Below, one piece after another: positions 46,392 through 60,112 of a stretch of DNA of 64,000 nucleotides. Under the pieces are notes generated by a model, which was not told where the DNA came from, did not search any database, and saw nothing but the letters and a program-made list of their open reading frames with translations. Source of the stretch: Laccaria trichodermophora (lineage: Eukaryota; Basidiomycota; Agaricomycetes; Agaricales; Hydnangiaceae); assembly GCA_018417955.1 (NCBI GenBank), contig JACTVC010000001.1, positions 4,895,250 to 4,959,249 on the forward strand, read 5' to 3'. Positions within the stretch are counted from its first letter, which is position 1. The number at the start of each line of letters is the position of its first letter. The position numbers and the translations under genes are program-made.

Positions 46392-49300
46392 ATGAACAGG
46401 CACTCTACTGCCGCCATGAACGCCCACCAACGCCTAGAGGCCGCCACCGACCTCGCAGGCCTCTCTCCGATTTCAGACGATATCATCGTCGCCTGTCTTC
46501 GCGAGAGATTCATGACAGACACCATCTACACCAACATCGGCTCCTCCGGCGTCGTCGCCCTCAACCCCCACAAATATGTCGCCTCAAATTCGGATTCCAT
46601 GCTGTACAAGTACGCTGCAGAGTACCGGGACTCGTCAGAACACAAGGAGAAACTCCCCCCACACGTTTTTCAGATCGCCAACAACGCTTACTACCACATG
46701 AGACGGACAACGCAGGACCAGTGCATTTTGTTCAGGTGCGTCGTGGCAACTGCCCCACAGCCTCTTTTGATGCTCATCTATCCATCAACAGCGGTGAAAC
46801 AGGGAGCGGCAAGTCGGAGAACAGGCGCCTCGCCATCAAGTCCTTGTTGGAGCTCAGCGTGAGCAATCCTGGCAAAAAGGGCTCTAAGCTCGCTACCCAG
46901 CTTCCGGCTGCAGAGTTTGTGCTTGAGACGTTCGGAAACGCTCGTACCCTCTTCAATCCCAACGCATCTCGATTCGGAAAGTACACTGAGCTGCAATTCT
47001 CAGACCGTGGACGGCTCAGCGGTGTCAAGACACTCGACTATTACCTTGAGCGGAACCGTGTGGCTGCCGTGCCTTCAGGCGAGCGCAATTTCCATATTTT
47101 CTACTATCTCGTCGCAGGAGCATCACCAGAAGAAAGGCAGCACCTTCACCTCCTCGACAAATCCACCTATCGATACCTTGGCCAACGTGGGACGGGGGTT
47201 ACGAGACCTGGGCGTGACGAAGATGCGCAGCGCTTCGATCAGCTCAAAATAGCTCTGAAAACAATTGGGTTTTCCAAACGACATGTTGCGCAGACGTGCC
47301 AGCTCATTGCTGCCATCCTCCACCTTGGCAACCTCGAGTTCACCGTTGACCGTCATCGCAATGAGGATGCGGCGGTTGTGCGGAATACGGACGTCCTTGA
47401 GATTGTGGCCGACTTTTTGGGCATCCAGCCTGCTGCGTTGGAGGCCGCATTGTCTTACAAGACCAAGCTTGTCAAGAAGGAGCTTTGCACGGTCTTCCTC
47501 GATCCAGATGGTGCATCTGATAACAGAGACGACCTCGCCAAAACCCTCTACTCGCTGCTCTTTGCATGGTTAAACGAGCACATCAATCAGCGTCTGTGCA
47601 AGGACGACTTCACCTCCTTCATCGGCCTTTTCGACCTCCCCGGCCCACAGAACATGTCGAGTCGACCCAACTCCCTCGACCAATTCTGCATAAACTTTGC
47701 TAACGAGCGCCTCCAGAATTGGGTCCAGAAGCGTTTGTTTGAAAGTCATGTCAACGAGTACAACCTCGAAGGCATCGCGCGGCTCGTTCCCCAAGTACCA
47801 TACTTCGACAACTCAGAGTGCATTCGCCTCCTGCAGAACTCTCCTGGGGGGTTGATACATATCATGGATGATCAAGCGAGGAGACAGCCGAAGAAGACGG
47901 ATCATACCTTGGTGGAAGCCTTCCAAAAACGATGGGGAAATCACTCATCTTTCAAGACTGGCGCAGTAGAGCGGTCAGGGTTCCCCTCGTTCACGGTCAA
48001 CCACTTTAACGGCCCTGTCACGTATTCGTCTGAAGGTTTCCTGGATCGGAATTTGGACGCCGTGAATCCGGATTATGTTTCTTTACTCCGTGGAGCTACT
48101 GATGGGCTGGAGGGCACGGGGTCGATCAACCCTTTCGTCAAGGGCCTGTTCTCAACCAAGGCTATCGCAACGCAGGCACATCCAAGGAATGAAGACACCA
48201 TCGTTGCAGCCCAACAGGCCGTCAAGCCCATGCGTGCCCCGTCGACTAGGAGAAAGAACACCATCAAGCGGATGCCAACGGTGAAAGAGGGGTTGGGGCC
48301 AGATATCGAAGAGAGGGACGAGGAGGAGGGGGGACCATCAGGCGGACCGTTGACGAGCTCCAGTCCGTGTGTTGCAGGCGAGTTCAAAGCTGCCTTGGAC
48401 ACGCTGTTCGAGACTCTGGATGAGACGCAGCCGTGGTATATTTTCTGCGTCAATCCGAATGACTCGCAGCTTCCGAATCAGTTGGAGGGAAGGAGTGTGA
48501 AGGGGCAGGTTAAGAGCACGGGCTTGGTGGAGATTGCGAAGAGGTGCACAAGCATGTTTGAGGTCAATATGACGCCTGAGGAGTTTTGCGAGCGCTATTC
48601 GGAGGGCTTGGAGGGTGGAGGCATTTCGGAGGGAGATGCTCGTGAGAGGGTTGATCAGGCTAGGACAACGTTTGGGTTGGGTGATCGAGATTTGGTGTTG
48701 GGTCAACATAAGGTGAGGTTTCCTTCGTTTGATTGAGGTTGATGCGTTATCTCATTATATGGTCATTCTTAGGTGTTCCTCTCCCAAGTCGCTTTCCACA
48801 AATTTGAGGATCAGCTAAGGTCTCACGACGTTGAAGAGCAAAAGCGAAATCGTATTCGCGACCAAGAAGCTGAGGCCGGCTTGGACCCTCGTGGTTTGCA
48901 CGACCCGTATGCGCCTTACCGGATACCAAACGACGACCTTGAACCTTCACCATGGGGCAATGGTTACCAAGAAGCCTTCAACAACTCCAACCAGGCCCTC
49001 CCCCTCGTCTCTAACGCGTCTCCGTTCCAGAGATCTGACTTCCCAGCAAACGAGATGTACGACGACTACGAGGAGAACAAGTCTGTTCGGAGCGAGGACT
49101 TTGATGGTCGCAGCAGGTTCACGAGTAATCGCGACGAATCTGTGTCAAACTTTGGGTCAGAGTCGTATGCCCCTTCTCGCAACATGTTCCAGAATACTGA
49201 CAAGAGGGGGCTCATGGAGAAGGAGGCGCTCGCCGGTGAAATTCAAGAGGGAGAGACGTCAGAGGTGCTGAAGGAGAGTTCAGCTCGTCGACGATGGGTC

Positions 49301-52300
49301 GCGTTGTGCTGGATGTTGACGTTCTGGGTCCCAACTCCTCTGCTCACCTACGTTGGGCGTATGAAGCGTATGGACGTGCGACAGGCTTGGAGAGAGAAGC
49401 TTGCTCTCAATCTCCTTATCTGGTTCATTTGCGCCTGTGCCGTCTTCGTCATTGCCGTCTTGGGGGTGGTTATCTGCCCTACTGAACATGTCTTTAGCAC
49501 GTCCGAACTCGCCTCTCACTCTTCCGTTCTCAATCCAAACAACGTTTATACCTCCGTTCGTGGAGAGGTTTTTGACCTAACTACTGTTGCTGCTACACAT
49601 CAACGAGTCGTTGGTGTTGTTCCTACTAAGGCTATCTTGAAATACGGTGGACAATCCGCGGACAATATCTTCCCAGTTCAGGTACGTTTTCCGTTTGATT
49701 TTCTCATTCTTGTCCTTACTCTTGTTTACGTAGGTCAGCGCTTTGTGCGATGGTACATCAGGTTCTGTCAGCCCTTACGTCACCCTGGATTCCTCGAATA
49801 ACACAGACCCCAACTCCGTGTACCACGATTTCCGCGCCTTTACCAACGATTCCCGGCCTGATTGGTACTTCGAGAGCATGGTCGTAATGCGGTACACGGC
49901 TCGCGTTGGGTTCCTTGGGTATACTCCCAAGGAAATTAGGAACATGGCCAGTGCTGGGAGATCTGCTGCCATTTACAACGGTCTGGTTTACGACGTCACG
50001 AACTACCTCACGAGTCCCCCCGCTGTTCGATCACCAGCTGGTACACAGGCTCCCGCCACGGACACCAACTTCATGTCTGGGGACGTTTTGAATCTTTTCC
50101 AGGTTCACGCGGGCACGGATATCACAAAGCGGTTGAATTCGCTGAACATCGACAGTGACGTCCTTGCGAGGCAGAAGGTCTGCTTGCGCAATCTGTTCAC
50201 TATCGGAAAAGTGGACAATCGCCAATCCCCTCAGTGCCTGTTCGCGACCTACATCCTCCTGGTACTTTCCATCATCATGGTATCGATCATCGGCTTCAAA
50301 TTCCTCGCCTCCATCAACTTTGGCTCTGCACGCGCTCCGGAGGACCATGACAAATTCGTCATTTGTCAGGTGCCGTGTTATACCGAAGGTGATACTTCCC
50401 TGCGCAAGACCATCGACTCCCTCGCTCAGATGAAGTACGACGACAAACGCAAGTTGCTCCTCGTCATTTGCGATGGAATGATTGTTGGTTCCGGCAACGA
50501 TCGTCCAACCCCGCGCATTGTCCTCGATATTCTGGGAGCTGATCCGAATTTGGATCCTGAGCCTCTCAGTTTCATGTCCCTCGGTGAAGGAGCCAAGCAG
50601 CACAACATGGGCAAGGTCTACTCCGGCTTGTATGAGTGCGCAGGTCATGTCGTGCCATACTTGGTCGTTGCGAAGGTTGGCAAGCCGACTGAGCGCAGCC
50701 GTCCTGGCAATCGTGGTAAACGAGACTCTCAGATGCTTCTTATGCATTTCTTGAACAAGGTTCGTCATTTCTTTCACGCTGTTAGCTTCTTTCCCTTACG
50801 CCGATTGAACAGGTCCATTTCAACTCTCCGATGAATCCGCTCGAGCTCGAAATGTACCACCAGATCAAGAACGTCATTGGCGTCAACCCATCTTTCTACG
50901 AGTACTTATTCATGGTGGACGCTGATACGACTGTGGACCCGCTCTCTGTTAACCGCCTCATTTCTGCGTACGTCCGTTTCCTTTGTCGATATTTTCGTCG
51001 GCTTAAGTTACCATACTAGGATGATTCATGACAAGAAGCTGCTCGGCGTTTGCGGCGAAACTGAACTGGCCAACGCGAAGCAATCTCTCATCACGATGAT
51101 GCAGGTAAGTTTGAAGTTTCTAGTTGGAGATCTAGCCTTCTTACGACCTCTTTAAAGGTGTACGAGTATTTCATCTCCCATCACATGGCAAAGGCGTTCG
51201 AGAGCCTTTTTGGATCCGTCACCTGTTTGCCGGGTTGCTTCACCCTTTACCGCATCAGAACGCCTGATACCCATAAGCCTCTACTCATTTCCAACCAACT
51301 TATCCACGACTACTCGGAGAATCGTGTCGACACACTGCATATGAAGAACCTCCTGCATCTTGGCGAAGATCGATACCTTACCACGTTGCTCCTCAAGCAC
51401 TTCCCGCTCTTCAGAACCCAGTTCATCCGCGACGCTCATGCGTACACCGTGGCTCCTGATGACTGGAAGGTTTTGCTGTCTCAACGTCGCCGCTGGATCA
51501 ACTCGACAGTCCACAATCTCGGGGAGCTCATCTTTTTGGAGCAGCTTTGCGGTTTCTGTTGTTTCTCGATGCGTTTCATTGTAATGATTGATTTGGTTTC
51601 GACCCTCACACAGCCCGTCACTGTTGCATATGTAGGTTTTACCTTTTCATTCGATCAGGTATCTGATTACCTCTCAAGATCGTGTATTTAATCTACCTGG
51701 TGGCCGGTGAAGGCAAATCCATCCCCACGTTATCGCTTATCATGATCGCCGCGATCTACGGTATTCAAGCCCTGGTTTTCATCATGCGACGGAAGTGGGA
51801 CATGATCGGATGGATGTTATTCTACATCCTTGCCATTCCCGCCTTCTCCTTCTTCTTACCTCTATACTCGTTCTGGAAGATGGACGATTTCTCTTGGGGT
51901 CAAACACGTGTCGTCCTTGGTGAATCTGGCAAAAAGATGATCGTTCATGTAAGCTTTCATCTCTCTTTTTGAGAGTACACGACGCTAACTTCCTTATCAA
52001 CCAGGACGAAGGCAAGTTCGATCCTCGGTCTATTCCTCTTAAGTCATGGAATGACTACGTGAGCTTTGCCTGTTCTCTTCTTTGTTTGTTCGCTAACACC
52101 CTTCATCAGGAGAACGAGCTCTGGGACAAGGAATCGAATCACAGTATCGGATCCTGGGTCCCTCAAACCAAAGCAAAGGAAGCTTACGCAGATTCTCGCA
52201 CTGCTTCGTTATACGGCCGAGAAACCTACTACGAGCCTCAAGGACGCAGCTTCTCACCAGCCCCATCTCAGCTCGGCATGTACCCACCTCCAGGATACCA

Positions 52301-52664
52301 ATCAGGTCGCAACACCCCACAGTCCCAGTTCCGACCAATGAGCGACGTAGGGCACTTCCACCAGCCTGCCCCGTCACGCCCTGCCACCAACTACCTAGAT
52401 ATGCCAATATCCACGACGCACAGCCCAGATACCTTCGATCTGTTACCCAACCTTGGTGGTGGTGGTGTGCTTGCTGCCGGTGGCGCACCAAGTGACTTCG
52501 AGCTCGAGCGGTCCGTCCAAGAAATCATGCGATCTGCGGACCTCAACTCCGTGACGAAGCGCGAGATTCGGCGCCAGCTCGAGGAACAGTTCGACATGGA
52601 CCTGACCTCTCGCAAGGCGACTATCAACGCCGCGATCGATAGAATTCTGCTCAGTCAGGCGTGA
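46392..52664 (+). CDS. Class V/VI chitin synthase with myosin motor-like domain
   Basis: Predicted 1930 aa from ten exons (46392-46735, 46792-48712, 48773-49681, 49734-50759, 50813-50967, 51020-51104, 51158-51631, 51679-51948, 52005-52058, 52110-52664). Residues 1-750 are a myosin motor: P-loop GETGSGKSE (about 116), switch [10 protein letters not shown] (about 170), and DLPGPQ in place of the usual switch II. Membrane segments from about 930 ([20 protein letters not shown]) and cytochrome-b5-like parts (about 1010 and 1140) follow. The chitin synthase core has [15 protein letters not shown] and SQRRRWINS (about 1588), then membrane helices and a C-terminal DEK-type domain (about 1870-1930). 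It polymerises UDP-GlcNAc into chitin at hyphal tips. Intact and of normal length for the class. Confidence 0.98.
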
Positions 52665-53046
52665 TTGAGCGGATTTACGTTGGAAGTCAACCTCTGGACG
52701 GTCTACCCTCTATTTCGTCATGCTTGGTACCCCTTTTAGTCTTTTCCTCGACTGACTCTCCTCATTGGTATTTTGAGCCCTCGCGAACCATTTCTTTATT
52801 AGTAGCTTACCATCAATCGGACTTGACAATTAGTATCATCTCACGTAGTAGGATCTCACTCCCCATCCCCCTCTCTGTCATACAGTCATTAGCATCAGGA
52901 CTTTGCACACTCTTTTCCCTTATATCTCTCGTCCCTCACCAAAACGTCGTGATAAATAGTTTCGTGTTAAGACTATAATGATAGAAGCAAGCATATGTGG
53001 TCCGTTCTTGTCTATTGCATCGTGATCATAATCAACCCATCGTCGA
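52665..53046. other. Intergenic between convergent genes
   Basis: About 380 bp where the chitin synthase and PTPA genes meet tail to tail. Pyrimidine-rich; presumably both 3' untranslated regions. No gene seen. Confidence 0.6.
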
Positions 53047-54544
53047 CTAATCAAATGGAACGGGCCTCACACCCGGCACCCCCGCCTCGCCCAACTTAAA
53101 CCCATGCTTCTTCTCCGCCTCCGCCCTAGCCGCAGCGAACACAGATGGCACAGGGATCCCGCAGCAGTCACCCCACCCAACGTCCTTCTGGCCAGCCCCT
53201 CCAAGGTCGTCATGTGTGTGCACGTGGTCCCCGTGCACTGTCTGGGATATCACGGGTTTCGAGGATGTGGAAAGCGCGGATGGAAGAGATGTAGCAGGCG
53301 GAGGCGGAGGCGGTAGAGGCCCGTCGTAAGGGAGGAACGAGCCGAAGAGGAAGTGTTGCATTACTGGGAGCTTGTTGAGGACTTCGGCAAGGTACATTTT
53401 GAGCATGCCTGAGTTGACTTTGTCCCATGTTTTTACCTGCGAAACAAAGAGGAAATGACGAGGAGGAAAAGAGGTGATAGGAGAGGAAGCTTACGGCTGA
53501 TATATCGTTGAGCATGGGGGAATGCCATCGGAGGGAGGCTGTCTTTATCTGTGTGAGTGAGAGTGCGTCAACATCAACAGCGCTCAATGACGAGGGGGGA
53601 AAGACGCACCGAATTGATGAAAGCGATACATGCGAAGTACATGTAGTCTTTTGAGTATTCCTCCACTATCTCGGGGTCGTGTATCGCCTTGGGACGGATG
53701 TACTTATGCCCTGACGTGCCACAGATCAGTTTTGGGGTCTCAGAGAAGAGTGGGATGACGTTGCCTACCTCGTAGTTGAGCAGAACCGAAGAGAAACGGG
53801 AGGAAGTGGTAGTCGTCCAGCCCCCAGACGCCATGCGATCCGGCCGGTTCTAGCCAGTAGGTCGATTGGAGTATCCGCATGATATTTATGTATCTGCCAA
53901 CGGGTCAGCCTTGTTCGGACTGAAATATGAGCAAGGCGAGTCACCTCCAGAATAAACGAATAACGATCGCTTTGTGGTCCGTTTCTCGTAAGACTTGCAG
54001 CCGTTCTAGACATAATCTAAGTATACGACGCGTTGAGCGATCAGAAAGAGGGAAGAAATTCGAAATTTACAGCCAGCACAGGAAATTGAGTTCCATCCCA
54101 CTCCCGTAATCGATGCGCGTGCGATTGCCCCATGCCTCGCTGAAATAGACCGACAGTTCCTCGATAGCCTCACTTGTCAAACCAGGAAGCGATGCGTGTA
54201 ACTCCGGTGAGATCTATGAACGATGGTTAGCAATCTAACTCCAGGATACACAAACGCACCTCAGAGACACGATCATAAAATGTTCTGAAAGCCGGATTCC
54301 CAAACCTCGACGCAGAGTTCTCCACGGGAAGCGTATCCCTCGCCACTTGCTCAACACTGTCCAAAAGGACGAGAACAGCAGCTGCACCAGTAGACAACGA
54401 ACATTCGTCGGTGAGCCTGACGCCGACGACTGCGTCGTTGAGGATCTCGATATATGAGACGAGTTCTTGATGTGTCTTCGAGGTTTGAAAAAATTCGAGT
54501 TGTTCCTTTGTTAGAATCGCCTTGCGCGGGACCTGGAATACCAT
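53047..54544 (-). CDS. PP2A phosphatase activator (PTPA/Rrd family)
   Basis: Predicted 389 aa from seven exons (54544-54260, 54213-54071, 54016-53945, 53893-53769, 53710-53610, 53548-53495, 53436-53047). Conserved blocks: [102 protein letters not shown] and [14 protein letters not shown]. Known role: peptidyl-prolyl isomerase and folding factor that activates PP2A-type phosphatase catalytic subunits. The C-terminal 90 residues are a Pro/Ser-rich tail. Sequence alone does not decide between the Rrd1 and Rrd2 types. Confidence 0.97.
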
Positions 54545-54600
54545 TTATCAGAAATTCGAGTTGGTGTGAAGATGAGAATTGTCTTATCAAATCAATACTC

Positions 54601-54620
54601 AAAACCCTAACCCTAAATTT
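54601..54620. promoter_or_regulatory. Interstitial telomere-like box upstream of PTPA
   Basis: AACCCTAACCCTAA at 54603-54616, about 60 bp before the PTPA start. It equals two telomere units read as CCCTAA. It could be a binding site for a Myb/telobox-type factor in a promoter, or a scar of telomere healing. Confidence 0.5.
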
Positions 54621-57091
54621 CAAGCTTCGTCTCCAAGTAACGCTACACAAACACTTTGATTGGACATACGAATGGGAGATGAGGGAATCGAGAAGTATTC
54701 TACATTATTGTTTCCCCACATTACCAATTGACGCTATAGGACAAAGATAGTTGACCCTCCTGCGGTTGGACACGAATCCGAGTTCAAACAAGTCTCTGGC
54801 ATTGCTCTCCAACGCAACCAGGAATCTCCCTCAGAGACTCGAATTCGAACTTGCAGTTGGATCGCAATAATTGAGCCCCATTAACCTGTCGCTTTATGTA
54901 AGGATTTTTCTCCTATCGTCCTTTCAAATCTGCGTTGTTCACCAGCACGCGGTCTGTCCACAATTTGCATTACCAGATATTCTCATAGGTTGCTCATAGG
55001 AAGCAATCTCTCTAAACTTCGAAAGGATTTTTTCTATCACGTACAGAGTTCAAGTAGTCCAGCGGACTCGAGAATACGACAACCACACGAAAAGCACATG
55101 TTTTTTTGCATTCCGCCTTGATCAAGTCCGAAATTTGACGAAGGGCTCTTGCCCAATCCCTCGAGCAGACTAGCGTAGTTAGGCGCTTACATAGCCGCGT
55201 CCAGGACAAACCTTTGTTTTCGATTTGGGCTGTCTCCGCCTCGTTAATTTCTAAAGTTCTGCAGGTGCCAAACTGCTTCAGACTCTACTCAAGTTCATCA
55301 TACCACTATCTCCGTCCGTGTCCTACATCCCCAAGCGCTCTTCTCCTCCAGGACTTCAAGATCCTCAATTTGAGATCAAACCGTTATATTCGTCATCTGA
55401 CCACGGCGCTCAGACAGCCAATCCCTCCTTCACAAAGATCCATGTCTTGCAGAATACCTACCACCTCCACCGGCTTTTTCTTAAAACACTCTCGGAGAAC
55501 TTGCCCAGCATGCCTACCATCGACACCACAGTCAAACCACAGTTGATATTTTTTTTCAGAGAATTAACACTGACATTCGCACAGGAGCCGACGAGTGATT
55601 GGGGAAGACAGGAATGATAATCGACGGGAAAGTGGCGATGACGACCATCTGGGACAGACTGCAACAAAACAAGGAACAGGAACGATGCGAACTGTGTACC
55701 GTAACGCGGCGCGAGGACGATGGGGATTAGTATGGTGAGCTTTTACCCTTAACTGTAGCCTGTCGATTCATTCTGCTATCACTCAGAAAACACACGTACC
55801 AAATACCTTCGACAACGAAGCGATGACCTGGGAAATTGCAGTCGGGAAGTCCGAGTCGCGCGGGTTGCATTAGGACGCGAAGATGAATTTTCGGAGGGCA
55901 AGAATCGGACTGAGAAGGCAGAACGATGCGTTTTCTGAAATAGTGTAAGTCATTTACGACAATCTCGATCCGTTTATTGACATGGCATATTCTACATCCA
56001 AAGTATTTCGACGAAAAACCAGGGAGCCTTTCCGTGTCCTCCACGAAGGAAACGGTAAGTAACTCTCCTTCCCTGCATTTCACAGATCACATATTTTGCT
56101 CCAGACCTCGCGAATCCATCCTCAAGTCCACATCACCACGATCAGTTGGACAACGACTGGACGAGATGATGATGCTTAAGCCGCGGCGAGGGTGGATGAA
56201 GGCTTCGGCAATGATCTAAATGAAAACGGGTTTGACGCGTCACGTAGAAATTCTCTTTCCTTTCATTCGTCTGATACTAACCGGAGATCACAGGGGCACA
56301 TACTTACACAGACTCCCAGACGTCGCTTTCTCTGCCGAAAATAGGTGGCTACCTACCAGTCACGTCACTTTTCGGAACGTTTGAATGTCGAGGCTGGCAT
56401 TCGTAGCAGGTTTGCGGCATCATCTACAGTGCCCTTTGTGTAAACTCCAGCACAAGGTCTGATCAACAATAACAGTCCGTAAGGCTTTTACTCAATCCTC
56501 ACCTCTTTTTCACATCGAAGCACAGGTTCATACAGGCCAATCAACGTCTCAGAGTTAGTCGGACTCTACAGTCAAATGGTGCGAACATATCAATCATGGG
56601 AACTGGCTATGGTCAAAGGCGCTTAAGACGATCGTTCCTATTGGTAAGGCGTGGACGGCGGAGGGTGGGTTTCCATGGGATCGAATGGATGCAGCCGAGA
56701 GCGTTGTTGACAATGGGCTGGGAGTGTAGTCTTCACAGATCGCTACTCTACGCTCCACGCGCAAAGATCCAAATGGAATGGCTATGGAGTCAATCCGGTA
56801 ACCGTTTATCAATGAGCAAGCCTCGGCATTGACTATACCGGCCAAACGACCCAATGTTCTTCTCCACAATGAATAATTACTGCGTGATGAAGGTTTTGGT
56901 CGTAAGAATGATTTATAGATATGTGCGTACTTAAAACAACATTTTGCAAGCGCTGCACTCCTAGATGATATCGGCTCTCCACATGAACGTAGCCAGATTC
57001 GTTGTCAAGTTCCAACGTTCTTCCCAAGCCTTGCAATCGTGAGTATGCCTCATAGAAGACATGAAGACTTCAATACATTGTCCACTCCCAA
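54621..57091. other. Long intergenic region, no recognisable gene
   Basis: About 2.5 kb. Short frames on both strands (55214-55617 plus, 55727-56083 minus, 56594-56869 minus) have no known motif and I could not splice them into a longer conserved product. They may be remnants of decayed genes. Confidence 0.45.
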
Positions 57092-58706
57092 TCACCCCCG
57101 ACAACTAGCAATCGTCTCCGCCCTAACCGTCTGCGCAAACCTCACCAACTCATTCACCTGCACCCACCGCTCGTCCTCATGTCCCTCATATGAACGCACG
57201 CACTTCAAACCGGGAAACAAACCATCTAAATACCGTCCAATACGAAAAGCGTCCCGCGTATCCCAATCGTCTACTACCGATGCAATCGTGAGCGTTTTCA
57301 GTTCATGTTTGAGCTCCGAATATAATAGTTTCCTCGATGATAGAAAGGGTTGCACTGCCTGTATGTCGCTCGTATCCAGGGGTATCCGCAGTTCCGTAAG
57401 CTTGGGACAACGTTCCGCGAGGACTCGAAGAGACTTCATCCTCGGCCGTATACGAGTGGGAGGGAGGAACGGGAGGAGTAGGTCGTTCAAGTTTGGCCAG
57501 GTCTTCGCCCACTCTTCTATCAGGTCATCGCTGATATCCATGAGGTATCCACGTAGACTGAGCGTGCGGAGGTTGTGTAGGGGGAATAAAGGCTTCAACG
57601 CGTTGAGAGGTAGCTCTTCCGCCTCCGTGTCCTCCGGTGTTAGTCTGAGCCCGAAACATCGTAAGGAGCTAGACCAGCGTGAAACGAGGTCCTCAACCAA
57701 GAGTTTCATGTCGAACCCTGGTTCAGGAGGTGAAAGGCAGACAAAGGTGTCTAGTTGGTCCGTTGATATGTTGGCAACGAACGATTGGATGAATGGGAGC
57801 GATGCGGAGATGGTAAGATTCCTTAGGTGTCTGAAGCCTACGGTTTTCGCCAAGGGGGGTATTGATGAGTCTATGAAGTCCAATTCGAGGTCTGTAAGCG
57901 CCGACAGTGCCCCAACGCGTTCCAACCAGGGCAATCTCAAAGATTTGCCCATACCTCCAAGTTCCAACACCCTCAGCTTCTCAAAACGAGGTATTAGCGA
58001 CATTGTCTCGTACCCCAGCCCCTCTCCCCTCAGTATAATCTTCGTCAACTCCGCACCGTCATTTAACAGCGTATACAAAAAAGTGCCACACAATTTATCT
58101 TCCACACTTGTAATCTCCCCGATCTCCACTGCTGCCAAAGACGGGGAGAGAAAGAGACATATGCCGGAGATGAGAAAATCGTTTGAGCTGATGGATGGAC
58201 AGTGGATGTGTTGGAGGGAGGGGAAGAGGATGGGTGAGGTTCGAAGTTGGGCGATGCGGAAGTAGACGTGCAGAGCAATGTCGAGGTGGTCTGGGTCACG
58301 GGTGTAGCTGAAGTTTTTAACGCGTTTGGCGTAGAAGTCGAAGCGGGACCAGTCGGTTGGTCCTCGAAGGACCTGATGCGAGTTTGCGAGAGGTTAAATT
58401 GAGATGCGCGGAGTAACTCACGTATGTTCCTTCACATCGGATAAATGATGGGAGGAGTTTGAGCAGTGGGAAGAGAGTATCGAGGGTGCACCAGAGGCGA
58501 TCTAGGGCGGGTTCCAGAAAGGTTTTGCATGTCACTGCTGCCTGCGCTAGGGCATGCTTGCACGCTATTGCGTTGTCCGAGTTTAGCTTGTGATCGTCAT
58601 CCCACAAAAGATAATCAAATATTTTCAGCAACAAGTCGGTGTTGCTGAAGAAGTCGTTCGCGTTGAGTTCTTTGCGGGTCGACAACGACGCCGTCTGTGA
58701 TTCCAT
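57092..58706 (-). CDS. F-box/LRR-type protein, paralogue of 41752-43338
   Basis: Predicted 521 aa from two exons (58706-58422, 58372-57092). The F-box region reads LLLKIFDYLL, QAAVTCKTFLEPALDRLW, CTLDTLFPLLKLLPSF. The intron follows GTY and exon 2 opens VLRGPTDWSRFDFYAKRVK, exactly as in the paralogue. Leucine-rich segments follow (LRVLELGGMG, LRNLTISASLPF, LRTLSLRGYLMD, PNLNDLLLPFLPP, KSLRVLAERCPKLTELRIPL), closing with RYLDGLFPGLKCV. Frame intact. Unknown substrate. Confidence 0.88.
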
Positions 58707-58818
58707 TCGTCTTCTTTGGTGAACGGACTTGTAAGTAGTAGATGTCAGTGGCTGAGATGACGATCGATGCCCTGCTGATGTAATCTCATCTCAGCTTCAC
58801 CTTGCCTTCCGAGTCACC

Positions 58819-60112
58819 ATGGCGTCCTTCGCTGATTTTCCTCCGGAAATCGTCAAAGAGATCACCGATGTTCTTCAAGACGACCCAATCTCCTTGAAAG
58901 CGTGTTCGCAGACATGCCAATTGCTACTGCCATTCTGCCGTCAACACATCTTTCGGACCATCAGTCTCATTCGCCATCACGCTCCTGGCCATCGCTCACG
59001 CATGCTCAAATCACTGAGGCTTCTTCTCGACCACAACGCAGATATCGCACATTATGTTCGAAATCTTGTCTACGAGGTTGAGCATAACGACGAGGGGGAT
59101 GACAACGTTAGAGTATTGGACAAACTTCATTCGATTCGGAGCCTCGAGCTTAATGGTTTTAACGCCCACTGGAATACATTGCGCTCACCGATGCAGGAAT
59201 TATTACTGCGTCTCCTTCATCCACACTCGTTGATACGTGCGCGAATCTCCTTCTTCTGGGACTTTCCAGTCACGGCATTCATTCCCTGCGTCACTCTCAC
59301 CGACCTCGCAATAAACTCAATTGGTCTTACTGCCGCCACAAAATGTGATAACGGCGAGGAGTATACTACCTTGGATCCCGTCCCTCATATACAGTCTTTC
59401 ACTTTCGGTTGTGCCGATGATCCTTTTGTCACGAAAGTTTTCCACGCCAAACGTTCCACCGGCGTTCCAATGCTCGACTTCAGTAACCTCAAGGAGTTGG
59501 ATATTCATGCGCGCTTCAAGCACTACTTTGAAGGGAGGAAAGCGTTGCTACAAGCCTCTGAAAAACTCGAAATTCTACATTATCGAGGTATGCACTGCCG
59601 AAATTCGTTTTCATCGGAACTTGATCTTGATGTTTCTAGTGACATATTTGGAAGACGGATGCAAAGATCTGTTTGCTTGGATGAACAAATCCTCTTTGTC
59701 GACGTTTAAGAGACTTCACTTCGTGTTGGGAATCAAACCAAGTTTCAAAGACCCCCTGTGCGGTCTTTGCGAGGAGCTCGCTCAATTTGCGGGACTCAAC
59801 GTAATCGAAGAAATCACCCTGAACGTCTTCACCTGGACTGACAAACAATGCACCACAGACCGTACAAAATGGGGGCGGCTTGACACCGTACTTGCCGACG
59901 GATTTCCTATGCTTCGTCGGGTTTCGCTTCACATTGATATCAAAATTTCTACATGTCGGTATGTGGGTGAGGATGATTTAGCGTTCCGTGAAAAGTTACA
60001 GAAGATTCCTGAATATTTTCCGTGGCTGTCCCGAAGTACCATTATTGATTTCAAATTCTTGACGGAAATAGTTGATAGTGACGATGATTGTGCTGTAATG
60101 TACTTTGATTAA
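58819..60112 (+). CDS. F-box-like protein
   Basis: Predicted 413 aa from two exons (58819-59587, 59640-60112). Opens with a standard agaricomycete F-box, FADFPPEIVKEITDVLQDD then LKACSQTCQLLLPFCRQHIF. Irregular leucine-rich segments follow (IRSLELNGF, VTLTDLAINSIGL, LKELDIHARF, KLEILHYR), and exon 2 contains a PMLRRVSLHIDIKI segment. It is divergent from the preceding F-box gene with 112 bp between start codons. It belongs to a different F-box subfamily from its neighbour. This is the most telomere-proximal gene I can support. Confidence 0.83.

Noticed and set aside
46157..46791. Upstream extension of the long chitin synthase open frame
   Set aside because: It reads through intron 1 in another frame. 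The real motor N-terminus starts at 46392 in a different frame and joins exon 2 at 46792.
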